Source of the DNA: Boothiomyces macroporosus
Taxonomy: Eukaryota > Chytridiomycota > Chytridiomycetes > Rhizophydiales > Terramycetaceae
NCBI GenBank assembly: GCA_027604185.1
Contig: JADGKB010000110.1
Coordinates: 1-44,111, forward strand
Reading direction: 5' to 3'
Length of the DNA stretch: 44,111 nt
Below the pieces are notes generated by a model that worked only from the letters and a program-made list of their open reading frames with translations, did not search any database and was not told where the DNA came from. Shown here piece by piece: positions 20,827 through 29,351 of this stretch (positions are counted from its first letter, which is position 1; every line of letters begins with the position of its first letter). Made by a program: the position numbers and the translations under genes.

Positions 20827-21129
20827 ATGACAACCGATAACAATCAGAAACCAAAACGCAAGAGGCCCTCACACTCTCTCATTGAAAAGAAAAGACGGCA
20901 AGCCCAAAACGATTGTTTGGACAAGCTAAAGTTCTTGGTCCCCACATGCAACACATCAGAAGGCGAACCTCTCCATAAACTAACGATACTAGAAAGATCA
21001 GTAGAGTACATTTCATATCTGCACAAGACTTATAATTTATCACCGGTATTGCCTGAAGATACGTCGAAATCAACAGATACAACACCAGAACCACAAAGTA
21101 GTATGTCGATCGACAATTTACTATCGTAA
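20827..21129 (+). CDS. bHLH transcription factor (copy F)
   Basis: 100 residues from the ATG at 20827; the frame is open further upstream but lacks a better start. The N-terminus is short and basic (KPKRKRPSHSLIEKKRRQAQ), helix 1 is CLDKLKFLVPTC, the loop NTSEGEP, helix 2 KLTILERSVEYISYLHKTY. Here the usual basic-region R-I-N is replaced by A-Q-N, a possible change of DNA contact outside the core H-E-R set. It ends SSMSIDNLLS, the shared tail with Ser for Cys. Last gene of the array; a CATGTGAAAA box lies 66 bp past its stop. Confidence 0.88.
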   Translation: MTTDNNQKPKRKRPSHSLIEKKRRQAQNDCLDKLKFLVPTCNTSEGEPLHKLTILERSVEYISYLHKTYNLSPVLPEDTSKSTDTTPEPQSSMSIDNLLS

Positions 21130-21194
21130 TTAATTATTTCCCAATAAACTGACCCTCATTTATGAATTTCGATTGCTTTTAGAATTTCATACAG

Positions 21195-21204
21195 TTTTCA
21201 CATG
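21195..21204 (-). promoter_or_regulatory. ICRE-like E-box, second copy
   Basis: TTTTCACATG (CATGTGAAAA on the minus strand), identical to 18284-18293. It lies between bHLH copy F and the convergent unknown gene ending at 21426, so it may not drive either. Confidence 0.3.
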
Positions 21205-21425
21205 CTCGCCAATTCAGGTAGAACGTTGGCAAAAAGTTTTTTCTAAACCCAGCGAAAACAAAAGGGGAAGAGTGTGATTATTTCGCCTACTCTCCAAAGA
21301 ATTATTATGCATAAATGATTATAATTTTTTATCGTTTGAAACATATCATTGCTTTTCCCAAAATGGATTTTTCCTTTTGACTTTCACATTCTTGTAATTT
21401 TTTGATTGGTAACTCAAGTGTTGTG

Positions 21426-21885
21426 TTACAGTCTCGTTTGAGGAATAGCCAACATGTCGGCCGTATTTAGGTGACGAGCATACCTCAAGTAAACTTGGTT
21501 TTGCAATTTAAACCATCTCAACAAAGTTGTAATACCATTTTGTTTTAGTGATAAGAACAAACGATACCTACAAGCTAGTCCCAATGCTTGCCACTTCATA
21601 CCAACCGTGATCGCTGTTTTCATATTGTTTGCAGGTATTTTCGATTTTCATTTTTTGAGCTTCAGAAAGTAGTGACTTCATGTGCCAATCAAATTCTTGA
21701 TCATCGATTCGCTTTGGATTTCCAACAAGCTGTTGTACATCGGACATTTTAAACCAGCTGTCCTTTTTAAAGTATGGGCTTTGAATTAAACCAGGCTCGC
21801 ACTCCTTTGAACTTAGGATAGTAATGTAGCTTGCGTTGTTTGGTTTAATTAGATACTCTACACCATGGTCAGGATACATCCCCAT
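21426..21885 (-). CDS. Unknown protein, two exons
   Basis: Exons 21885-21572 and 21516-21426, joined across a 55-nt intron, give 134 residues. The first exon encodes MGMYPDHGVEYLIKPNN through HGWYEVASIGTS and is charged, without membrane segments. The second encodes WFKLQNQVYLRYARHLNTAD and ends IPQTRL. The intron is unusually long for this genome and is inferred from frame only; without it the protein would end GTSL at residue 105. No family is recognised. It is the only minus-strand gene between the bHLH array and the small-membrane-protein array and marks the boundary between them. Confidence 0.55.
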
Positions 21886-22314
21886 TTAAAAAAGTTGAAC
21901 TTTGTAGCCACAAATTACCTTATGGAAGGTCATAGAACTTTGTTAAACACTGGGTATCATCGAGTGAGATGCACAGCACAGATCTCTATTTAATTAAAGA
22001 AGCGTTTAAATATCTCTAAAAAGCGTCTCCCAATTTCCCGATTATTTCGGACGGGGTAGATTATTTCGCGATCACAAACATTTTCCATTAATCTGCCTCA
22101 TCAAGGGCTATCCCAATGGTCGGATTCATATACAATTTAAAAGCCCCTTTTAAGATTAAAGCATTCTGGGACTTTCCTGTTTTCAAATTAAATTGGCATC
22201 ATGCGAAAAGCCTGTGCATAAATGTAATTAATTTCTTATCGCCGCCGTCCGTAACTGACCGTTTTTGGATTTAATAAGCAAGGAAAAATTTTTACCTTTA
22301 GAAAAAAAATTTTA
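21886..22314. other. Divergent intergenic region
   Basis: 429 bp between the minus-strand unknown gene and the first small-membrane-protein gene. A GC-rich CGCCGCCGTCCG lies near 22241, about 75 bp before the ATG. Otherwise AT-rich, no gene seen. Confidence 0.45.
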
Positions 22315-22512
22315 ATGTTCCTCAGAGTTGTTCCAACATTGGGTCTTGCAGTATCTTCATCCGCACTTGTATTACAAATCACAGTAGTTAAACCTATACT
22401 CAAGTCTATTGAAGAGCGAATACATAGGATAGAGCATAGTATGAATTTGTCTCCAGTTGAAAAGGCAGAAATTAAGAGCATTCAAAAGATCTTGCAGCCG
22501 CTCAACTCTTAA
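22315..22512 (+). CDS. Small membrane protein family, copy 1
   Basis: 65 residues, no intron. It begins MFLRVVPTLGLAVSSSALVL, a hydrophobic segment of about 22 residues, then KPILKSIEERIHRIEHSMN (charged, probably helical) and a tail EIKSIQKILQPLNS. Seven genes with this plan lie in a row on this strand. The N-terminus has a single Arg before the hydrophobic stretch, so it could be a membrane anchor or an organelle-targeting helix. No known family is recognised. The tail resembles that of copy 6 (EIKPMQQMLIPAN), suggesting these two are closest. Confidence 0.8.
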   Translation: MFLRVVPTLGLAVSSSALVLQITVVKPILKSIEERIHRIEHSMNLSPVEKAEIKSIQKILQPLNS

Positions 22513-22777
22513 TAAAATATTGATTGTACATTCCTGATTTATTGCGTATTTAAAATCAGTGGGATGTGCTTTCAAAATTTTTTTGATCTTGTGAGGAAAC
22601 AGACGTACCGATAAGAGCCGATGATAATCACCACCTGCGATAATGCTTATCAGCTGTATAGAGTTTTAATCGGAATATCAAGTGCTGCTCATCACTTAAA
22701 TCTTTTACTTTTTCAAAGGTCTTTGCTTGGTTTTTCCGCTACCTGCAATTTAAATTTTTTTCCTTCATACACCTTGA

Positions 22778-22930
22778 ATGTTTCAACGATTTGTTCCAAC
22801 AGTTGGCTTGATAGTATCTTCAACCGCATTGGGGTTACAGCTGACAGTTCTCAAACCTACACTCGTCTCATTCGAAGAAAGAATTGCACAAATCGAGACT
22901 GAAATGAGCTTCACTCCAAAACACAAGTAA
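22778..22930 (+). CDS. Small membrane protein family, copy 2
   Basis: 50 residues. It begins MFQRFVPTVGLIVSSTALGL and continues QLTVLKPTLVSFEERIAQIE, ending TPKHK. Hydrophobic core and E-E-R-I helix match the other copies. Shorter than copy 1: it stops just after the helix. The ATG choice is fixed by alignment with the family (M-F/V-x-R-F/V-V-P). Confidence 0.78.
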   Translation: MFQRFVPTVGLIVSSTALGLQLTVLKPTLVSFEERIAQIETEMSFTPKHK

Positions 22931-23420
22931 GCATGGAAATAGTAAATGTAAAATAAAAAGATAAACTTAAAATGATCGTTACGTTGGAACCACAGACTTC
23001 CACTTTTACAAGCATGATAATTATCATGACTCTCACAGACTTATTGCTGGAAAGTGCTACTAAAACTACCTTGATGGAGGCTCAAACTCTCAAGTTCAGT
23101 CATGTATGCATACATTGCTTCTTTCATTTGATTTACCCCACTGTTTCATGGTCGCACAGATGTGTTAACCATACTTGGTTCAAAGACACTGACTCATGTT
23201 GTTCTTGAAGTGCAACAACAAAAGTCTAACTCTATCAATTATCGGTGTGTAATAATAAACCCCCTTTTCATTGATGTGCGGCTCTATCTGTCGTTTTAAT
23301 CTTGATTTAAATGCGTTATCACCGTCTTACGCGAGTACGGACCATCCTTCAAGCCACTAGTACCCCCCTGGTGAAATTAATTAGAGAATCAAGCAGCAAT
23401 CCAGTCGCACTGCAATTGAA
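22931..23420. other. Intergenic between copies 2 and 3
   Basis: 490 bp. A 78-codon ORF (22972-23208) begins at an ATT codon (first ATG 23014), with no family similarity; I regard it as unsupported. C-rich elements CCCCC near 23253 and TACCCCCCT at 23361-23369 lie upstream of copy 3 (60 bp from its ATG). Confidence 0.4.
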
Positions 23421-23648
23421 ATGGTTCTCCGATTTGTTCCAGCATTAGGCCTTGCTGTCTCATCTACTGCTTTGGGAGTTCAGCTAGGAGTAGTTAGACC
23501 AATACTAAAGTCAATTGAAATCAAGATGGAATCCTTGGAAGATAGCTTGAGGTCTGCAAAAGGCAAAGCTGCTGTTGAAAAGGATGTAAAAGTAAAAGCT
23601 GAAATACACCAGCCTGTAAGCCAATCCAAAATCTATGCTGTAAATTAA
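23421..23648 (+). CDS. Small membrane protein family, copy 3
   Basis: 75 residues, the longest copy. It begins MVLRFVPALGLAVSSTALGV and continues QLGVVRPILKSIEIKMESLE, with a Lys/Ala-rich tail (AKGKAAVEKDVKVKAEIHQP). The core is the closest to the consensus of the family. The extended basic tail is unique to this copy and might give it a different partner. A TACCCCCCT element lies 60 bp upstream. Confidence 0.8.
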   Translation: MVLRFVPALGLAVSSTALGVQLGVVRPILKSIEIKMESLEDSLRSAKGKAAVEKDVKVKAEIHQPVSQSKIYAVN

Positions 23649-24164
23649 ATTCTATAAATAAACCTATACTACTTTTGTTCTCAAATGGCTTTTTAGATGG
23701 CCTTACCCTTGCTTTTCGCCGCCCTTATTTTGTTTTATCACTTGAAACGTTGCGCGGCTGTGTGCCAATATTTTTATGCAACCACTTAAATTAGTTTTAT
23801 CCGCCCGCAAAGCTAGCGATATTTAATGGTTTAATTATAAAGATTACATTATCTCTGCTATTTTCAGTGGGTGGATGCATAGATTAGCTCCTCTGTAATA
23901 GTATTTAATTGTGGTCCCTGAATAAACAGTCACATGACAAGCGTCACCAATAGTTTTCAACCAAACAGAATCAATGATATTTATCGGCAGTAATTTTCTT
24001 AGAGAATAATATCTATACGGAATGTTTGATCACTCTAGCGAATTTAGCCTGCGTTTATCTGGTGAGTACCAGCTTCTTATCAAAGTAAGGCTTGACTTAT
24101 AAAGCGTGTAATGTATAGCCACAGTATCTATAAATTGAGCAGGATTTATGCACAAAGGCATCGT
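23649..24164. other. Intergenic between copies 3 and 4
   Basis: 516 bp. ATAAATAAACC after the stop of copy 3 is a likely polyadenylation signal. CGCCGCCC at about 23719 and CCGCCCGC near 23801 are GC-rich elements. GTCACATGAC, an E-box in a near-palindrome, lies near 23929. TATAAAG near 24098 and TATAAATT near 24129 are possible TATA boxes for copy 4. No gene seen. Confidence 0.4.
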
Positions 24165-24299
24165 ATGGTCCTGAAGTTTGTTCCTGCTATCTCTCTCGCT
24201 GTATCTTCCACTGCACTTGGTGTCCAATTGGGTGTTATCAGACCGCTGCTGAAAACAATTGACGAACGTATTCAATCTTTTGAAAACGACAAAAAGTAA
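24165..24299 (+). CDS. Small membrane protein family, copy 4
   Basis: 44 residues. It begins MVLKFVPAISLAVSSTALGV and continues QLGVIRPLLKTIDERIQSFE, ending NDKK. The frame is open 18 codons further upstream, but the family start lies at 24165. This is the minimal form: hydrophobic segment plus one helix. Confidence 0.78.
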   Translation: MVLKFVPAISLAVSSTALGVQLGVIRPLLKTIDERIQSFENDKK

Positions 24300-24709
24300 T
24301 TCTTTTGGATTGCCAGTGCTTTTTTATTGTAAATGTATTCAATATAAATAAATCTATATATATTTATCAACTGCTGTTTTTGTTGGTTTCCAGTATTTTC
24401 TGGGTGTGGTCCTTTAGGGATACCTGCATTTTGTAACGAAATAACTCACTGCTAGTTGGAATGTAATACCTGCACTCAAAGTAAAGTAATGGTTATATAA
24501 TGTACTACATTTTCTAATTTTCACCATCATCACGATAAATTGGAATTTTGAACTCACATTGACTTTATTACAGGTGATCGTTTTTGAAAAGCAGAGTAGA
24601 AACGTACTCTAGACAGTTATATGCTGTGTGGATGGCTTAGTTGCTTACTCATCCTCACAGCCACCACCAGTGTTAAAACAGGGAGACAATCCTTTGTCTA
24701 AAAGGCTAA
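24300..24709. other. Intergenic between copies 4 and 5
   Basis: 410 bp with AATAAATAAATC after copy 4 (likely 3' end). An ORF at 24628-24810 overlaps copy 5 in a different frame and is a shadow. No gene seen. Confidence 0.4.
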
Positions 24710-24847
24710 ATGGTGATGAGGTTTCTTCCAGCTGTAAGTCTTGTAATCTCCAGCACGGCTTTGGGCATACAGCTCTTGGTTACCAGACAAACGCTAAATT
24801 CTATCAATGACAGGGTTCAAAAACTTGAAGCAAAAAGGAACAAGTAA
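24710..24847 (+). CDS. Small membrane protein family, copy 5
   Basis: 45 residues, beginning MVMRFLPAVSLVISSTALGI and continuing QLLVTRQTLNSINDRVQKLE, ending AKRNK. It is too short for an ordinary 60-codon filter. The core is conserved, but the usual R/K-P after the hydrophobic stretch is R-Q here. A second in-frame ATG two codons on would remove only M-V. Confidence 0.75.
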   Translation: MVMRFLPAVSLVISSTALGIQLLVTRQTLNSINDRVQKLEAKRNK

Positions 24848-25358
24848 CAATTCAAATTACATGATGTTTGCAGTTAAATTAGTAATAAAAGTTGTTGATA
24901 GTGATTGAAGTATTATTTCCTCTCTTGCAGTCAATATATGTTAATCGATCTCTCAATTACAATATCAGGACTAGGGTGAAAGAATTGTTAATTCTATTTC
25001 ATATGAGGTCTACTAAAGCAACTTGTGGCATCAAACGAGATCCTATCACTAAAGCTGCCGAATCTACCGCTCTCTATGGCTCATACATAAAACAGCTTTA
25101 CCAGAACCAAAACAGCATAGGGAGTTGTGTTATGCAAGTTTTCATTGAAAGCCTGGAACAGTCCCTTTGGCTGTTTTAATATTTTGGAACTCGTAAAGTA
25201 GTTTTAATAACTTTCACCATATGAAATTGGTGCGCATACTCTGTAATATTGCACATGTTATCAATTTGGTGATGATTTTTCCAATTAAAGCTATCCATCC
25301 AAACAGCCCAAAGGTATCAAAAAAGTTGTTTTTCCGGATGATACCCCCCTCATGCTTT
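24848..25358. other. Intergenic between copies 5 and 6
   Basis: 511 bp. An ORF of 56 codons from an ATG at 25012 to 25179 (95 codons if non-ATG starts are allowed) has no recognisable domain or family similarity. TACCCCCCT at 25342-25350 repeats the element seen before copy 3. Confidence 0.35.
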
Positions 25359-25580
25359 ATGTATCGTAAACTATTGCTTGTCTGTAAATGTTTCTCAGCA
25401 GTCCCAACCCTAGGCCTCATTGTATCTTCTTCCGCCCTCACAGTCCAGCTTGGTGTCGTTCGCCCAATTCTAAAATCTATTGACGAACGAATCAAATCTG
25501 TTGAATCTGCTTTCAATTTGCAACCTCAAAAGAAATCCGAAATTAAACCAATGCAACAGATGCTCATTCCTGCTAATTAA
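25359..25580 (+). CDS. Small membrane protein family, copy 6 (altered start)
   Basis: 73 residues from the ATG at 25359. It reads MYRKLLLVCKCFSAVPTLGL, then IVSSSALTVQLGVVRPILKS, then IDERIKSVESAFNLQP and tail EIKPMQQMLIPAN. In the other copies the protein starts M-F-L-R right before V-P. Here the corresponding ATG (25388) lies in a different frame, two bases out relative to the family pattern, so translation would have to begin upstream. The body is well conserved, so the gene is probably still used, or was lost only recently. It could alternatively be an early pseudogene. Confidence 0.65.
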   Translation: MYRKLLLVCKCFSAVPTLGLIVSSSALTVQLGVVRPILKSIDERIKSVESAFNLQPQKKSEIKPMQQMLIPAN

Positions 25581-25733
25581 TGTAGGATACCAATTGTAAA
25601 ATAAAGATGTATCATTTAGTCTTTTTTGTTTATCAATTTCTCCGCTGACTATTGTCTGGTTTTGGAATGTGTCAGATTTGGGAACAATAACAGGGTCCAT
25701 TATGATAAAAAGACAAATGTCCGACAGTCTGTA

Positions 25734-25934
25734 ATGTTCCTAAGAGTAGTTCCAACATTGGGCTTGTGTGTATCTTCTACTGCACTGGGAGTTCAATTGT
25801 TACTCTTACGACCAAGATTGGATAGGATCGAGCAAAAGATTGACAACATTGAAGGTCGGGTTGGAAGCATCACTCCTAAAGAGAGGGTGTATGTCAGTGA
25901 TGTCAGGTCTATTTTAAGGCTTAATAAAGTATAA
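25734..25934 (+). CDS. Small membrane protein family, copy 7
   Basis: 66 residues. It begins MFLRVVPTLGLCVSSTALGV and continues QLLLLRPRLDRIEQKIDNIE, then a basic tail GSITPKERVYVSDVRSILRL. The start is nearly identical to copy 1 at both DNA and protein level (MFLRVVPTLGL), so copies 1 and 7 share a recent ancestor or gene conversion. It ends 70 bp before the convergent acyl-CoA dehydrogenase gene. Confidence 0.8.
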   Translation: MFLRVVPTLGLCVSSTALGVQLLLLRPRLDRIEQKIDNIEGRVGSITPKERVYVSDVRSILRLNKV

Positions 25935-26004
25935 CTGATTAATTCAAGTTTCACTATTACGTTTCACCAATACAAGTTTCGCTAATTGATTGAAATGAGG
26001 TTTA

Positions 26005-27922
26005 TTAAAGTTTTGCACCCATAAATTGAGCAACCTTTACAGCCTGTCTGATACCCAAGTCAAGCATAATTTCTTCACTACCACCAGGGATAGCATAAGC
26101 TCTGACCTCACGGTATAATCTTTCAACTTTTTCACCTTGTCCACCACGAGAGTATGAAAGACCTCCAAAGATTTGGGCAGCTTCTCTAGCACAGAATTCC
26201 ATGGTTTGGGTAGATTGCGCCTTCAATAGAGCAATTGGACCACCAAGCTTCAACATTTGCTGTTCAGTTGGCATGACAGTAGATTGGAAAATCAAAGCTT
26301 CCATCCATGCATGGGTGGCTTCAATTTTTCTAGCCATATGGGCCAACTTGTTGCGGATAACAGGGTGGTCAATCAATTTCTTTCCAAATGTTTCACGCTT
26401 GTGGGCGTATTTCATGGATTCTTCGTAGCAAACTCTGGCGAATCTGGTTGCTTGGATACAAATACCCATTCTTTCGTGATTGAAATTGAACATAATGCAC
26501 TAACATTAGTTAAAGCGTACCTTGAAACCTTTGTTTTCCTTTCCAATAATGTTTTCAACTGGAACCTTTACATCTTCGAATGCGATATAAGTGGTTCCAC
26601 TCGCCCATACACCAGTACATGGCATGTGGCGAGTGGTTACACCAGGCATGGTTTTTTCAACAAGTAAAAGGGAAACTCCGTTCATACCTGGGCCACCGGT
26701 ACGACATGCGACAGTAAAGTAGTCTGCAAAGATACCGTTGGTGATCCATTTCTTTTCACCGTTCAAAATGTAGTATTTACCACAAGGAGACTTTTTAGCT
26801 TCCTAAAGTTAAACATTATATACAGTGACCAAGTTGGCAACATCACTTCCAGCACTTGGCTCAGTAATAGCCAAGCAAATGTTTTTTCTTCCAGCAAGGC
26901 AATCCTTTACAACTTTGTCTTTGAGATAGTCAGAACCGAAATTGATAACTGGAGGTAAACCAATACCAAGACCACCAATCAAACCCCACAAGAATCCACC
27001 AGATCCTGAACGACTTAATTCATCACAGACGATAAATTCGTGGAATGAATCAAATTTATCTGCCGGAATACCTCCTGGGAATGGAACTTCTAAATACTTT
27101 GGATCTACATGCCCAACTACAGATTGCAAGATACCTGCCTTGGCAGCTTTGATAAACAACTCTCTTGGCAATTGCTTTGCTTCCTAATTTCAAATCATTA
27201 TTACATCCCATTCGTGGCAGAACGGCATAACTTCCTTTTCTACCCATCTGCGGATTACAGCACGAACTTTACGGTGGCTTTCATTGTAATAAGGAGAGTG
27301 CCAGTCAGAGTACCAGTATGGATCACCGAATGGTACACCATCTCCAAAAGTATCTCCTTCTTCCAATCCTTCTAATGGCTCTTCTGCTGCAGCTTCTTGA
27401 GCGGCTCCAGATCCAATGACTCCCTTAATCAATTTTGGTCCCCACTTTTCCAAGATTTGAGCATTGTGGAATTGATCGAATTGTTTGGTTGCGTCTTGTC
27501 CGGCAACTTTCAATAATACCTTCTTACCACCTGTATTAGGTTGAATTACCTGGATGTTCGTTGACAAAGTTGGTGACATCATAAACCTTGCCATGAACAA
27601 TAATCCAGAGATCATTTGGAGCGTTGTGGCTCGCAACTTGTTCAACAGTGAAATTTCCACCAGCAGATGCAGCTGGAGCTGGAGCGCCAGATCCAATGAC
27701 TCCCTTAATCAACTTTGGAGCCCATTTTTCCAAGATTTGAGCGTTATGGAATTGATCAAATTGCTTGGTAGCGTCTTGTCCAGCAACCTTGAGCAGGACC
27801 TTCTTGCCACCTGGATGCTCGTTCAAAAAGTTGGTAACATCAAATACTTTACCATGAACGATGATCCAAATATCATTTGGAGTGTTATGTGCAGCGACTT
27901 GTTCTACCGTGAAAGATTGCAT
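26005..27922 (-). CDS. Acyl-CoA dehydrogenase with two N-terminal cytochrome b5 domains
   Basis: Exons 27922-27550, 27530-27205, 27183-26824, 26802-26521 and 26499-26005 (introns 19, 21, 21, 21 nt) give 611 residues. Two cytochrome b5 domains occupy residues about 4-79 and 91-166. Each has the haem motif NEHPGG and a second His in QFDQFHNAQ, and they differ at only about six of 77 positions. The acyl-CoA dehydrogenase part follows from about 200: CLAITEPSAGSD and GEKKWITNG (FAD and substrate region), GFKCIMFNFNHERMG, and PGGSEEIMLDLGIRQ at the end. The C-terminus GAKL is a PTS1-type peroxisomal signal. Fungal fusions with one b5 domain are known; two nearly identical ones look like a recent internal duplication. 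It probably oxidises acyl-CoAs, passing electrons through b5. Divergent from a PTS1-tailed nitronate monooxygenase. Confidence 0.95.
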
Positions 27923-29262
<1,340 letters not shown>

Positions 29263-29351
29263 CCAACTAATAAAACCTTGAACTATTATTTGACACCTGT
29301 TCTTCAAAATAATCAAGCCGGAAAGATAGTCATAAAGTGAAATTCAAGAGT

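Noticed and set aside
22972..23208. 78-codon ORF between small-protein copies 2 and 3
   Set aside because: No ATG until 23014, no similarity to the array family, no domain.
24892..25179. 95-codon ORF between copies 5 and 6
   Set aside because: Begins at TTG, no recognisable domain, not similar to the array family on either strand.
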